From Bacteroidaceae bacterium (lineage in GTDB: Bacteria > Bacteroidota > Bacteroidia > Bacteroidales > Bacteroidaceae): a stretch of 33,962 nt of DNA. The stretch is from positions 1-33,962 of the forward strand of contig JAFYQQ010000066.1 in the NCBI GenBank assembly GCA_017559845.1, in the 5' to 3' direction. Under the pieces are notes generated by a model. The model saw only the letters and a list, made by a program, of their open reading frames with translations, made no database searches and had not been told where the DNA came from. Position numbers and translations under genes: made by a program. Position 1 is the stretch's first letter. Each line of letters starts with the position of its first letter. Of the stretch, positions 8,228 to 17,577 are shown one piece after another.

Positions 8228-8835
8228 GAACCGTGATAGTTGCTGCCCGTCTGTTATCGGCTTTGTTCAGGCCCATGTATTACTCGCTGGTGGGTTTTGT
8301 CATCCTGTTCACTGTTACCTATATGCAGATTCTGCCTTGGCGGTACAAGTTGTGGGTGCTGTGCTCCACATATATTTTCACAATCGGACTTCCGGTGCTG
8401 GGCATATTCCTGTACAGGCGCTTGTCTGGCCTTACAGCAAGCCAGTTGAGACAAAGAAAAGCCCGTTTCTGGCCCTACATAATCAGCTTTGTGTGTTATG
8501 CGGTCTATTTGAGAATCATGTTTGTGATGCATTTGCCGCGTTTCATGTGTGGGATTGTTGTTGGAGCGTTGTTTATTCAGGGGGTGTGCCTGTTGTTGAA
8601 TCTGCGGTGGAAGGTGAGTATGCACGCTGCCGGTGCGGGCGGAATCATCGGTGCCCTGATGGCCTATTCCGTTGTCTTTGCCTTCAATCCGGTTCCGTGG
8701 CTTTGTGGCGCCGTTTTATTGGATGGCATGGTGATGACCAGTCGCATGATTCTGCGCCAGCATACTTTGTGGCAAGTCTGGATGGGAACGTTGGTTGGCA
8801 TTGTCTGCGGTTATTTGGGAATCATGACGGTATGA
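8224..8835 (+). CDS. PAP2-like multi-pass membrane protein
   Basis: A 203-residue protein with about five or six hydrophobic segments. Two places recall the PAP2 phosphatase signature. KVSMHAAG (130-137) sits where PSGH is expected. SRMILRQHTLWQ (173-184) fits SRx5Hx3D except that Gln184 replaces the final Asp. A conventional first motif (Kx6RP) is not seen. This may be a divergent lipid-phosphate phosphatase or a non-catalytic relative. It starts inside the rpoN stop codon, so it is translated with rpoN; the link to sigma-54 function is unknown. Confidence 0.75.
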   Translation: MRTVIVAARLLSALFRPMYYSLVGFVILFTVTYMQILPWRYKLWVLCSTYIFTIGLPVLGIFLYRRLSGLTASQLRQRKARFWPYIISFVCYAVYLRIMFVMHLPRFMCGIVVGALFIQGVCLLLNLRWKVSMHAAGAGGIIGALMAYSVVFAFNPVPWLCGAVLLDGMVMTSRMILRQHTLWQVWMGTLVGIVCGYLGIMTV

Positions 8836-8904
8836 CTCCACCAAAAAGACGGGTTAAAAATGAGAATGTAACAAGAAATAACAAAATAAAAATATAGAAC
8901 AGAT

Positions 8905-9411
8905 ATGAATTCTATTGTTAGCATTATTATGGGTAGCACCAGTGACCTTCCGGTCATGGAGAAGGCTGCAAAGTTTTTGGACGAGATGGAAATTCCTTTC
9001 GAGATGAATGCGCTTAGCGCTCATCGCACTCCAGTGGAAGTGGAAACTTTTGCGCGTGAGGCAAAGGGCAGAGGTGTTCGTGTGATCATTGCCGGCGCAG
9101 GAATGGCGGCAGCGCTTCCTGGTGTGGTTGCGGCTGGAACGACATTGCCGGTCATCGGTGTGCCCATCAAGGGTATGCTTGACGGATTGGATGCCATGCT
9201 CAGCATCATTCAGATGCCTCTTGGAATTCCTGTGGCTACGGTGGGTGTAAACGGTGCGTTGAACGCCGCCATCCTTGCCGCGGAGATGCTGGCTCTCTCA
9301 GATGAGGTTTTGGCTGCAAAACTTTGTGCCTACAAGGAAGGGCTCAAGGAAAAGATTGTGAAAGCCAATCAGGAACTTTCTGAAGTGAAATATCGTTTCA
9401 AGGTTGATTGA
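8905..9411 (+). CDS. purE: N5-carboxyaminoimidazole ribonucleotide mutase (class I PurE)
   Basis: A 168-residue protein, the normal length for PurE. Motifs visible are GSTSDLPVM (phosphate/CAIR site), SAHRTP (active-site loop with the catalytic His) and IAGAGMAAALPGVVAAGTTLPVIGVP. It converts N5-CAIR to CAIR in purine synthesis, in the cytoplasm. It follows the PAP2-like gene by 69 bp with no clear new promoter, and precedes ispG by 19 bp, so an operon is likely. Confidence 0.97.
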   Translation: MNSIVSIIMGSTSDLPVMEKAAKFLDEMEIPFEMNALSAHRTPVEVETFAREAKGRGVRVIIAGAGMAAALPGVVAAGTTLPVIGVPIKGMLDGLDAMLSIIQMPLGIPVATVGVNGALNAAILAAEMLALSDEVLAAKLCAYKEGLKEKIVKANQELSEVKYRFKVD

Positions 9412-9430
9412 ATCTTTTTGACTGTTTTCC

Positions 9431-11101
9431 ATGAATCTATTCAATTATCGTCGTAGATTGAGTCATATCGTCCGGATTGGCAGTACGCCGTTGGGTGGAC
9501 CGGAACCGATCCGTGTACAGTCAATGACCAATACTTCCACCATGGATACAGAAGCCTCGGTTCAGCAGGTTCTTCGGATTGCGGAGGCAGGAGGAGAATA
9601 TGTCCGCCTGACAACCCAAGGAACCCGTGAAGCGGAGAATATGCGGGAAATCAATGCCGGAGTGCGTCTGGCTGGCTGTAACGTACCGTTGGTGGCTGAT
9701 GTGCATTTCAACCCCAAAGTGGCTGAAGTGGCTGCATGCTATTGCGAGAAAGTACGTATAAATCCTGGAAATTATGTGGATGCTGCTCGTCAGTTCAAAC
9801 ATTTGGAATATACAGACGAGGAATATCAGGCAGAATTGAAGAAAATAGAGGACCGTCTGATTCCTTTTCTGCAGATTTGTCGCGAACACCGCACAGCCGT
9901 GCGCATTGGTGTGAACCACGGAAGTCTGTCCGACCGCATCATGAGCCGTTATGGCGACACTCCAGAGGGCATAGTGGAAAGCTGTATGGAGTTTTTGCGT
10001 ATTTGTATGCGCGAGCAATTCATGGATGTGGTTATCAGCATAAAGGCCAGCAATACAGTCATTATGGTGCAGAGCATGAGACTGTTGGTGACAAAAATGA
10101 CTCAGGAAGGTATGAGTTTTCCAGTGCATCTGGGCGTTACCGAGGCTGGAGAAGGTGAGGACGGACGCATAAAGAGTGCAGTGGGAATAGGCGCACTTTT
10201 GCAGGACGGAATCGGCGATACCATTCGTGTGTCACTCTCCGAGGCTCCGGAAAAAGAAATACCGGTGGCGCGTTTCTTGGTGGATTATGTAACTTCGTAC
10301 CGCAAAGAGGCTGATTTGCCTGTGCCTGCAGATGTACAGGCGCCTGCCGATTATAACTGGCTTAAGCCTGAACGCCGGCAGACAACCCGGGTAGGGGAAA
10401 TTGGTGGCGGACAAGTTCCTGTGGTACTTGACGAGATTCCTATTACTGGTGCCATCTCGGCAAATCCATTCAACTTCACCCCGGAAACGGCGGAATTTCT
10501 TCGTAAGCATCCAGAAGTGGTTGTGGTGAGTCATCCCCAGACCGTCAATCGTTTGGGCGAACACCGTGCACTGGCATTGGCGATGATGAATCTGGGATTG
10601 AAGAACCCCTTGTTGGTTTATCAGGAATATGCAGAGACGAATCTGGAGCATTTGCAACTGAAGGCTGCAGCCGATACCGGTGTACTTTTCATAGAGGGAC
10701 TGGCCGATGGTATCATCTTGCAGAATCATGCCCCTGGCATATCTGTTGAAGTGGTGCGTGATTTGGCTTATAGCATCCTGCAGGCGGCACGCGCACGATT
10801 CACAAAGACGGAATATATATCTTGTCCGGGTTGTGGACGCACGCTTTACGACCTTGAAGGCACCATTGCCCGTATTAAGGCAGCGACTGCGCATCTGAAG
10901 GGACTGAAGATTGCCATTATGGGATGTATTGTCAACGGACCAGGTGAAATGGCAGATGCTGATTACGGTTATGTTGGAGCAGCCCGTGGAAAAGTCAGCC
11001 TTTACAAACAAAAGGTCTGTATTGAGAAGAATATTCCAGAAGAAGAGGCCGTTGAACGCTTGTTGCGTTTTATAGAAGAAGATTTAAGCAAGAATCAATA
11101 A
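9431..11101 (+). CDS. ispG: 4-hydroxy-3-methylbut-2-en-1-yl diphosphate synthase, long three-domain type
   Basis: A 556-residue iron-sulfur enzyme of the MEP pathway that reduces MEcPP to HMBPP. The N-terminal TIM barrel begins with GGPEPIRVQSMTNT and VRLTTQGTREA. The C-terminal domain carries the [4Fe-4S] ligands Cys465 and Cys468 (CPGCGRT) and Cys499 (MGCIVNGPGE). The insertion between barrel and cluster domain (about 290-420) makes this the long form found in Bacteroidetes, Chlamydiae and plants, as opposed to the roughly 370-residue E. coli form. It lies 19 bp after purE and 33 bp before cysS. Confidence 0.96.
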   Translation: MNLFNYRRRLSHIVRIGSTPLGGPEPIRVQSMTNTSTMDTEASVQQVLRIAEAGGEYVRLTTQGTREAENMREINAGVRLAGCNVPLVADVHFNPKVAEVAACYCEKVRINPGNYVDAARQFKHLEYTDEEYQAELKKIEDRLIPFLQICREHRTAVRIGVNHGSLSDRIMSRYGDTPEGIVESCMEFLRICMREQFMDVVISIKASNTVIMVQSMRLLVTKMTQEGMSFPVHLGVTEAGEGEDGRIKSAVGIGALLQDGIGDTIRVSLSEAPEKEIPVARFLVDYVTSYRKEADLPVPADVQAPADYNWLKPERRQTTRVGEIGGGQVPVVLDEIPITGAISANPFNFTPETAEFLRKHPEVVVVSHPQTVNRLGEHRALALAMMNLGLKNPLLVYQEYAETNLEHLQLKAAADTGVLFIEGLADGIILQNHAPGISVEVVRDLAYSILQAARARFTKTEYISCPGCGRTLYDLEGTIARIKAATAHLKGLKIAIMGCIVNGPGEMADADYGYVGAARGKVSLYKQKVCIEKNIPEEEAVERLLRFIEEDLSKNQ

Positions 11102-11134
11102 TAAAAAGACATTTATTTAAAGGTAGTTAGAACA

Positions 11135-12634
11135 ATGATACAACCTCTTGTTATTTATAATACATTAAGTCGGCAGAAAGAACTTTTCCGCCCCTTGCAC
11201 GAAGGACGTGTGGGAATGTACGTATGTGGTCCGACTGTTTATGGCGATGCACATCTGGGACATGCGCGTCCCGCCATTACTTTTGACCTCTTGTTCCGTT
11301 ATTTGCAGCATATTGGCTACAAAGTACGTTATGTGCGAAATATAACAGATGTGGGTCACCTGGAACATGATGCGGATGAGGGTGAGGACAAAATCGCTAA
11401 GAAAGCTCGTTTGGAACAGTTGGAGCCCATGGAGGTGGCTCAGTATTATACCAACCGTTTCCATGAAGCCATGTCTGCGCTGAATTGTCTGCCCCCCAGT
11501 ATAGAACCTCATGCAACGGGACATATTATCGAACAACAGCAATTGGTTCAGGAGATATTCAACAACGGATTCGCCTACGAAAGTAACGGCAGCGTGTATT
11601 TTGATGTGGAAAAATTCGATGAACAATATCGTTACGGTGTTCTTTCCGGACGTTCGTTGGACAACATCAAGGATGCCAGCCGTGAGTTGGCCGGAGTTGG
11701 CGAAAAGAAGAATCAGGCAGACTTTGCTTTGTGGAAAAAAGCACAACCCGAACATATCATGCACTGGCCCAGTCCTTGGAGTGAGGGATTCCCTGGATGG
11801 CATTGCGAATGTACTGCTATGGGAAGAAAGTATTTGGGTGACCATTTTGATATTCATGGTGGAGGCATGGATTTGGTGTTCCCACACCACGAATGTGAGA
11901 TAGCCCAGGCCGTAGCCAGCCAGGGGGACCAGATGGTGCATTATTGGATGCACAACAACATGATTACCATTGACGGTAAGAAAATGGGCAAGTCGTACAA
12001 TAACTTCATAACGCTTCCGCAGTTCTTCGCAGGAGAACACGAAAAATTGTCACAACCTTATTCGCCCATGACCATCCGTTTCTTCATCCTTCAAGCGCAT
12101 TATCGTTCCACAGTAGACTTCGGAAACGAAGCCCTGCAGGCAGCCGAAAAGGGGTTGGCGAGACTGATGGATGGATGGAAGACCTTGAAACGTTTGGCCG
12201 ACGGGCAAAAAGTTAAGGGACAGCCCCAAATAGAAATGGCTTATGTGGATGAATTGCGTACAAAGTGCTACGAGGCCATGAATGACGATTTAGCATCTCC
12301 CCTGGTTATTAGTCATTTGTTTGACGCTTGTCGTGTGCTTAATACACTCACAGACAAAAAGGCTTCCATAACAGCAGAAGTGGTACAGGCTCTGGCCGAG
12401 GTGTTCAAAATCTTTGCGTTTGACATATTGGGTCTTGCGGAAGAAATAGGTCAATCCAACAAAGCTCGCGAAGATGCCTTTGGCTCAGTAGTGGACATGC
12501 TTTTACAGCAACGCCAGCAGGCAAAAGCCGAGAAGAACTGGGCGTTAAGCGACAAAATTCGTGATGACCTCGCCGCCCTGGGTTTTGAAGTGAAAGATAC
12601 CAAGGACGGATATACTTGGACATTGAATAAATAA
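11135..12634 (+). CDS. cysS: Cysteinyl-tRNA synthetase
   Basis: A 499-residue class I aminoacyl-tRNA synthetase. The HIGH motif appears as HLGH within [16 protein letters not shown], the KMSKS loop as KMGKS. The zinc ligands are provided by the early CGPTV cysteine, [10 protein letters not shown] and FPHHECE. It charges tRNA-Cys in the cytoplasm. It is last in the rpoN-PAP2-purE-ispG-cysS series. Confidence 0.97.
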   Translation: MIQPLVIYNTLSRQKELFRPLHEGRVGMYVCGPTVYGDAHLGHARPAITFDLLFRYLQHIGYKVRYVRNITDVGHLEHDADEGEDKIAKKARLEQLEPMEVAQYYTNRFHEAMSALNCLPPSIEPHATGHIIEQQQLVQEIFNNGFAYESNGSVYFDVEKFDEQYRYGVLSGRSLDNIKDASRELAGVGEKKNQADFALWKKAQPEHIMHWPSPWSEGFPGWHCECTAMGRKYLGDHFDIHGGGMDLVFPHHECEIAQAVASQGDQMVHYWMHNNMITIDGKKMGKSYNNFITLPQFFAGEHEKLSQPYSPMTIRFFILQAHYRSTVDFGNEALQAAEKGLARLMDGWKTLKRLADGQKVKGQPQIEMAYVDELRTKCYEAMNDDLASPLVISHLFDACRVLNTLTDKKASITAEVVQALAEVFKIFAFDILGLAEEIGQSNKAREDAFGSVVDMLLQQRQQAKAEKNWALSDKIRDDLAALGFEVKDTKDGYTWTLNK

Positions 12635-12651
12635 TAATAACGAGATGGAAT

Positions 12652-12681
12652 GGGGGTGTGTATATTCAAATGCATGCCCCC
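12652..12681 (+). terminator. Possible terminator after cysS
   Basis: GGGGGTGTGT pairs with GCATGCCCCC (five G-C pairs, then A-T, G-C and wobble pairs) around a 10-nt loop, 17 bp after the stop. Only a short T-run (TGATTTTG) follows. TGTATATTCAA is repeated at 12658 and 12689, which may be incidental. Confidence 0.45.
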
Positions 12682-12771
12682 TGATTTTGTATATTCAAGG
12701 TGTAATTTTGTTTTTTTTCTAATTACCACGAATTTAACTACTTGTTATTTTTATAATATAGATATATTTTG

Positions 12772-12780
12772 TATTTTTGC
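12772..12780 (+). promoter_or_regulatory. -7 box of the Wza/Wzz operon
   Basis: TATTTTTGC matches TAnnTTTGC. It overlaps an in-frame ATG at 12777, which therefore cannot be the start of translation from this promoter; the ATG at 12810, 29 bp downstream, is the sensible start. Confidence 0.65.
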
Positions 12781-12809
12781 ATTCAAATTCAAAAATAACA
12801 TTAGTGATT

Positions 12810-15230
12810 ATGAAATGTAAAGGTTTGTTACTGTTGGCTTTAATGTTTGTGTTCTGTGTGTCGAACGGAATGGCACAAAGTACAATGACTGATCAGCAGG
12901 TTTTGGAGTATGGAAAGAATGCATTGGCGGCAGGAAAGTCAAAAGAGACTATTGCAAAAGAACTGATGTTGAAAGGTGTAAGCCGTCAGCAGGCCATGCG
13001 CATTAAGAAAATGTATGAGAAAGAAGGCACTACATTTAGTAATGGAACAGAGTGGGAAACTATAGACAGAACTCATAGGACTGTAAAACAAAATAATTCC
13101 AATGAGGAATTTGGACTGCAACATTCAACTTTTGAAAACGAAGATGATAGTATTGATAATGGTACAGAAAACATTGTAGAAGAAGTTTTTGGACGAGACA
13201 TTTTCCGTAATAAACGGTTGAATTTTGCCCCGAGCGAAAATTTGGCGACTCCTAGAAATTATAAATTAGGTCCTGGTGATGAGGTTATAATTGATATCTT
13301 CGGTGCTAATCAGACAACGCTGCGGAGTGTGATTTCTCCGGAAGGTAGCATTAATGTTGATATTTTGGGCCCAGTATATTTGAATGGCATGAGTATTGAG
13401 GAAGCAAACACTTACTTGAAAAAGAAATTGGCTTCTATTTATGCCGGTATAAAAAGAGACGGGGAAAGTTCAGATATTCGTTTGAGCTTGGGACAAATTC
13501 GTAGTATCCAGATAAATGTTATGGGCGATGTGACATATCCTGGAACTTATAACCTCTCCAGTTTCTCTACGGTTTTTCATGCATTGTATTCAGCTGGTGG
13601 AATCAAAGAACCCGGTTCATTACGTAACATCATTGTAAACAGAAATGGGCGGAATATAGCTACTGTGGATGTTTATGATTTCTTGATGAATGGTAACCGT
13701 AGTGGTGATATACGCCTTGAGGAAGGGGATGTAATTCTTGTTCCTTCATATAAAACTTTGGTAAAGGTTAACGGCAAAGTAAAACGTCCGATGTTCTTTG
13801 AATTAAAAGAGGGTGAAAGTCTTGCAAATCTCATTGAATATGCAGGTGGATTTGCTCAGGGGGCATATACCAGTAACATTACGGTCGTTCGCCAAACAGG
13901 TAAAGAGTATGAGGTATGTACTGTAAATGAGATGGACCGAAAGATTTTCCAGATGAGAAACGGTGATGATGTAGAGGTTGGAGAATTGGTGTCAAGATTT
14001 AAAAACAAAATAAGTATAAAGGGTGCGGTTTATCGTAGCGGAATCTATCAGCTTGATGGGGAGACCAACACAATAAAAGCCTTGATTAATAAGGCAGAAG
14101 GATTGATGCCCGATGCGTTTACAAATCGAGGAATTTTGAATCGTGAACGCGATGACAGATCTTTGGAAATGCTTTCTGTTGATATAGAAGGTATATTGAA
14201 AGGAACTGTTCCTGATGTTGCTTTGCGTAATAACGATGAATTGTACATTCCGAGTAAATATGATTTGTCTGATGCTGGCACATTGACAATCAGTGGTGAA
14301 GTCGCAGATCCCTGCACAATTGTATATGCAGAAAACATGACGCTTGAAGATTTGATTATACGTGCTGGAGGTTTGCTGGAAAGTGCATCATTGGCACGTG
14401 TCGATGTCATTAGAAGAGTTAAAAATGCAAATGCTACGGTCGCTGCTGAGGAAATTTCAAAAATGTTCAGTTTCAGTGTGAAAGACAATTATGTAATAGA
14501 AGGCGAAAACGGATTCAAACTCCAGCCTTATGATGAGGTGATCGTGAGAAGAAGTCCGAGTTATAATAACAGCAGATATGTAAATATAACTGGTGAAATC
14601 AATTTTCCTGGCAAATATCCTTTGACAAAACGCGAAGAAAGGTTGACCGATTTGTTGGAGAAGGCAGGTGGTGTAACTGACTATGCTTATCTTAAGGGGG
14701 CACGTTTGGTTCGCAGGGTGAATAAGGATGAGTTGGCGCGTATGAAATCTGTTCTCCAATCAGCTGTGTCAAGAACAGATTCAATACTTGTAGATACGCT
14801 TGATGCTAAAACAACATACTATGTGGCTATTAATTTAGATAAGGCAATAAATGATCCAGGTAGTGGATATGATGTAGTCTTGCGCGAAGGGGACGAGTTG
14901 ATTTTGCCGGTATATCCAAGTACTGTCCGTGTGGATGGAAGCGTATTAAGTCCTAATGAGATAACCTATGAACCCGGAAAGTCTGTTAGCTATTACATAG
15001 AACAAGCCGGTGGTTATTCGGACAACGCAAAGAAAAGGAAAAAATTTATGATAGCAATGAATGGCCATATTTATAAGGCCGGCGGTCGGACAAAAGTGGA
15101 GCCCGGAGCGGAAATCATTGTTCCGCAAAAGGGTGAACGGAAATCCAACTTAAGCAACATTTTAGGTATTGCCACCACAGCAACCTCTTTGGGTACAATG
15201 GCGGCCTCTATTGCTAACATCTTAAAATAA
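12810..15230 (+). CDS. Wza-like polysaccharide export outer-membrane protein with SLBB repeats
   Basis: From the ATG at 12810 the product is 806 residues. It has a signal peptide (MKCKGLLLLALMFVFCVSNG, cleavage near MAQS). The Poly_export domain begins at YKLGPGDEVIIDIFGANQTT. Several SLBB domains follow; examples are INVMGDVTYPGTYNL, VNGKVKRPMFFELKEGE, IKGAVYRSGIYQL, ISGEVADPCTIVY and ITGEINFPGKYPL. It forms the outer-membrane channel for capsule or exopolysaccharide. It is much longer than E. coli Wza (about 380), as is usual for the multi-SLBB type in Bacteroidetes. It is followed 8 bp later by the chain-length regulator. Confidence 0.93.
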   Translation: MKCKGLLLLALMFVFCVSNGMAQSTMTDQQVLEYGKNALAAGKSKETIAKELMLKGVSRQQAMRIKKMYEKEGTTFSNGTEWETIDRTHRTVKQNNSNEEFGLQHSTFENEDDSIDNGTENIVEEVFGRDIFRNKRLNFAPSENLATPRNYKLGPGDEVIIDIFGANQTTLRSVISPEGSINVDILGPVYLNGMSIEEANTYLKKKLASIYAGIKRDGESSDIRLSLGQIRSIQINVMGDVTYPGTYNLSSFSTVFHALYSAGGIKEPGSLRNIIVNRNGRNIATVDVYDFLMNGNRSGDIRLEEGDVILVPSYKTLVKVNGKVKRPMFFELKEGESLANLIEYAGGFAQGAYTSNITVVRQTGKEYEVCTVNEMDRKIFQMRNGDDVEVGELVSRFKNKISIKGAVYRSGIYQLDGETNTIKALINKAEGLMPDAFTNRGILNRERDDRSLEMLSVDIEGILKGTVPDVALRNNDELYIPSKYDLSDAGTLTISGEVADPCTIVYAENMTLEDLIIRAGGLLESASLARVDVIRRVKNANATVAAEEISKMFSFSVKDNYVIEGENGFKLQPYDEVIVRRSPSYNNSRYVNITGEINFPGKYPLTKREERLTDLLEKAGGVTDYAYLKGARLVRRVNKDELARMKSVLQSAVSRTDSILVDTLDAKTTYYVAINLDKAINDPGSGYDVVLREGDELILPVYPSTVRVDGSVLSPNEITYEPGKSVSYYIEQAGGYSDNAKKRKKFMIAMNGHIYKAGGRTKVEPGAEIIVPQKGERKSNLSNILGIATTATSLGTMAASIANILK

Positions 15231-15238
15231 TTTACAAG

Positions 15239-16360
15239 ATGAAGACAGATAATCAAAACCCTATCCAGGAAGACAATGAGATTGTCATTGATTGGGGAGC
15301 GCTGTTCAAGAAATTACTGAAGCATAAGAAATACATTGCATCAGTAACCATACTTAGCGGAATTCTCGGTTGTGTCGTAGCTTTGACCTCTTCACGCATT
15401 TATACGGTTAATGTCACCATGGCACCCGAAGTTGCGGGAAATTCAAAAGCAGGAACCAGTTTGAAAAGCCTTACAAGTCTGTTGGGCGTAGGAAATTTGG
15501 CTCTGAACACCAGCAACGATGCGCTTAACATTACTTTGTTTCCGGAAATTTGCAGCAGTACGGCTTTCTTGTCAAAATTGTTCGATGTAAAGGTTACACC
15601 TTATACCTCTCCTAAGGATTTGAAGGATGGCGCCAAACCTGCAGAATCTATTCGCCTGTATGATTTCATGCTGGGTAAACATAAACCAAAATCGGCCTTT
15701 GCACTTTGGAAAGAAGGATTGTTCAAAAAGGATAAAGAGGAAGAATTGGTGGAGGATACCATCATGACCGGTTCTTATTTTAACAAAGAGCAAACAAGGG
15801 TAATAAAGGCTTTGCGGATGTCTATTCAAGCGTCTGTTGACAAGAAGACCGGCGTGACAAATCTGCGTGTGGTGCTGGGTGACCCCAAAGTCGCTCAGGA
15901 AATAGCGGATACTGTATGTCAGAGGTTGCAGGATTTTGTTACGGAATACCGAACACAAAAATCAGACCAAGACTATCAATATTACCAGAAACTGGCCAAT
16001 GAAGCCAAACAGGCTATGGTTGAGGCCCAAGCGAAGTATGCTGCAAGTGTCGATTACGACCGCAGTGTTATCCTGCAGTCTGTGAACAGCGAAAAGCAAC
16101 GCCTGCAGCAGGAGGCCATGTTGGCGCAGGAAGTCTATGTGCAGATGAAGCAGCAGGAAGAAATGGCAAAGGCGAAGATTCAGCAAGAAAAACCAGTTTT
16201 TGCCGTGATTCAGCCAGCAGTGCAGCCTTTGTCTCCGAGCAACAGCCGCAAAAAGGTGGTGCTTGCGTTCACATTTATCGGATTCTGCCTTTCTGCCGGT
16301 TGGAAACTGTTCGGGCAGGAGAAATATAAGGAAATAAAGATGTTGATGAAGCAATCTTAA
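15239..16360 (+). CDS. Wzz-type polysaccharide chain-length determinant
   Basis: A 373-residue inner-membrane protein with the typical two-helix topology. TM1 is at about 32-51 (YIASVTILSGILGCVVALTS), then a long periplasmic part with coiled-coil character (about 240-310, rich in Q, E, K, A), a proline-rich QPAVQPLSPSN before TM2, and TM2 at about 337-355. No C-terminal kinase (BY-kinase) domain is present. Its partner is the Wza-like channel 8 bp upstream; together they control the length and export of a surface polysaccharide. No UpxY/NusG-like regulator is seen before the pair. Confidence 0.9.
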   Translation: MKTDNQNPIQEDNEIVIDWGALFKKLLKHKKYIASVTILSGILGCVVALTSSRIYTVNVTMAPEVAGNSKAGTSLKSLTSLLGVGNLALNTSNDALNITLFPEICSSTAFLSKLFDVKVTPYTSPKDLKDGAKPAESIRLYDFMLGKHKPKSAFALWKEGLFKKDKEEELVEDTIMTGSYFNKEQTRVIKALRMSIQASVDKKTGVTNLRVVLGDPKVAQEIADTVCQRLQDFVTEYRTQKSDQDYQYYQKLANEAKQAMVEAQAKYAASVDYDRSVILQSVNSEKQRLQQEAMLAQEVYVQMKQQEEMAKAKIQQEKPVFAVIQPAVQPLSPSNSRKKVVLAFTFIGFCLSAGWKLFGQEKYKEIKMLMKQS

Positions 16361-16389
16361 TAAAGAAGCAAGTTTTGCTAAGATGAATT

Positions 16390-16428
16390 GAAAAGTGCGG
16401 TGCATTGCATCGCACTTTTCTGTTTTTT
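16390..16428 (+). terminator. Strong rho-independent terminator after the Wza/Wzz pair
   Basis: A 14 bp stem (16390-16403 with 16407-16420, one G-T wobble) closes a 3-nt loop and is followed by CTGTTTTTT. It lies 29 bp after the stop and before the converging esterase gene. Confidence 0.9.
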
Positions 16429-16470
16429 CCACCCTCTGGCCTTTGTTGAAAAGATTTTCTAGTTAAATCG

Positions 16471-17244
16471 CTAACGAGTCTCCTCAAGCCAGCGTTCGGC
16501 CAGGACGGGCCATATTTTTCCGGCGCCGTCGCCCTGCATGCCGTAGCCGTGGCCGCCGCGGGGCAGATAGTGCATTTCTATGGGTGCGTCATGTTCCTGC
16601 ATGGCTTTCAGTATGTTGATGCAGCTGGTGCTGCTGTATTTTTTGTCGTCCTGGGTGCCGAAGACAAAGAGGGGAGGTGTGTGGGGGCTTACGGTCAGTT
16701 CCGGACTCAATGTTCTGCCTGGCCCTTCGTCAAGGTAGGCGGGATAGATGAGCAGGGCAAAGTCGGGCCGTGGTGAAAGTGTGTCTGCGGTGTCTGTGGC
16801 TGGATAAAGCGTTTCCGTCCAGCGGGTGGCAGCTCCGCAGCAAAGGTGTCCGCCTGCAGAAAAGCCGAGGATGCCTACTTTTTCGGCTCCCATGCTGCGT
16901 GCCAGACGGATGGCGCGGAAGATGTCCAGCAACGCGCTTTCCCGCTGGTCGGGAATGCGGTAAGCGAGCACATAGGCAGTATATCCTTGTTTGGCCAGCC
17001 ACTGGGCAATGTCCACACCCTCGTGTCGGTAGGCGAGCTTCTGATAGGCTCCTCCTGGGCAGACGATGATGGACTGGTGCAGGTCCTTTTCCGCCTTGGG
17101 CAGGAACCGCTCCAGCGTGGGGTTGCTGACTTGGATGATGTGCCCGTTTTCCGGATTGATTTCTGCTGGAGACTTGGGTTTGTTACAGCCCGGAACTTTG
17201 TGGGGCCAGATTTCGATTGGGGGTGTCTGATATTGTATTTGCAT
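16471..17244 (-). CDS. Alpha/beta hydrolase, acetyl-xylan-esterase-like (BD-FAE type)
   Basis: A 257-residue serine hydrolase. CPGGAYQKLAYRHEG supplies the oxyanion-hole HGG-like loop, GFSAGGH is the nucleophile elbow, FGTQDDKKYS carries the likely acid Asp, and PRGGHGYGMQ the catalytic His. It matches the short esterase family that deacetylates or deferuloylates plant polysaccharides, but no signal peptide is visible at the N-terminus (MQIQYQTPPIEIWPHKVPG), so a cytoplasmic or non-classical location is likely. It is a single leftward gene with its own promoter, converging on the Wzz gene. Confidence 0.88.
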   Translation of the reverse strand: MQIQYQTPPIEIWPHKVPGCNKPKSPAEINPENGHIIQVSNPTLERFLPKAEKDLHQSIIVCPGGAYQKLAYRHEGVDIAQWLAKQGYTAYVLAYRIPDQRESALLDIFRAIRLARSMGAEKVGILGFSAGGHLCCGAATRWTETLYPATDTADTLSPRPDFALLIYPAYLDEGPGRTLSPELTVSPHTPPLFVFGTQDDKKYSSTSCINILKAMQEHDAPIEMHYLPRGGHGYGMQGDGAGKIWPVLAERWLEETR

Positions 17245-17293
17245 GGCTGTTGGCTATTAAAGGCGCATTTGTGCGTGTTGTTTTGAACGCTTT

Positions 17294-17326
17294 GCAAAGT
17301 TACGACGTTCTGATGAATCATACAAA
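17294..17326 (-). promoter_or_regulatory. Promoter of the esterase gene
   Basis: On the minus strand TTTG (17326-17323), 20 bp, then TAACTTTGC (17302-17294). The box lies 49 bp upstream of the ATG at 17244. It matches the Bacteroidetes consensus in both elements and spacing. Confidence 0.8.
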
Positions 17327-17401
17327 TGGTTGATACCCCAAAAAGCAGACCTTTGCACCGCTTGTAGGCCGATTTTCCGTATTTCCATGCTTCTGATGGG
17401 T

Positions 17402-17547
17402 TGAAAAATGCTAATCGGATACTACATTCTGTGTTTGTAGGCATGAAAAATACGAATGTGGTACTACATCGACTATTTATATTATTGCAATATCGAAATG
17501 ATTTACTATATTTGCAAGGTATAAGCATGTAAAATGATAATGTAGTA
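17402..17547. repeat. Direct and inverted ACTACAT repeats around the DUF6261-like promoter
   Basis: A 26-nt repeat occurs at 17402-17427 and 17444-17469 (21 of 26 identical, both ending TACTACAT, period 42). Downstream of the promoter, ATGTAGTA (17540-17547) is the inverted form. The promoter at 17484-17515 thus lies between inverted copies, an arrangement that would suit an operator or a DNA-looping site. The rest of the gap 17245-17553 carries only the two divergent promoters. Confidence 0.5.
17484..17515 (+). promoter_or_regulatory. Promoter of the DUF6261-like gene
   Basis: ATTG (17484-17487), 19 bp, TATATTTGC (17507-17515). The -7 box is an exact match to TAnnTTTGC. Confidence 0.7.
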
Positions 17548-17577
17548 ACACATTTGCGCTACGCAACACCGAAAATT

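Noticed and set aside
12777..12809. Upstream ATG as the start of the Wza-like gene
   Set aside because: It lies inside the TATTTTTGC promoter box and would put eleven residues ahead of a clear signal peptide.
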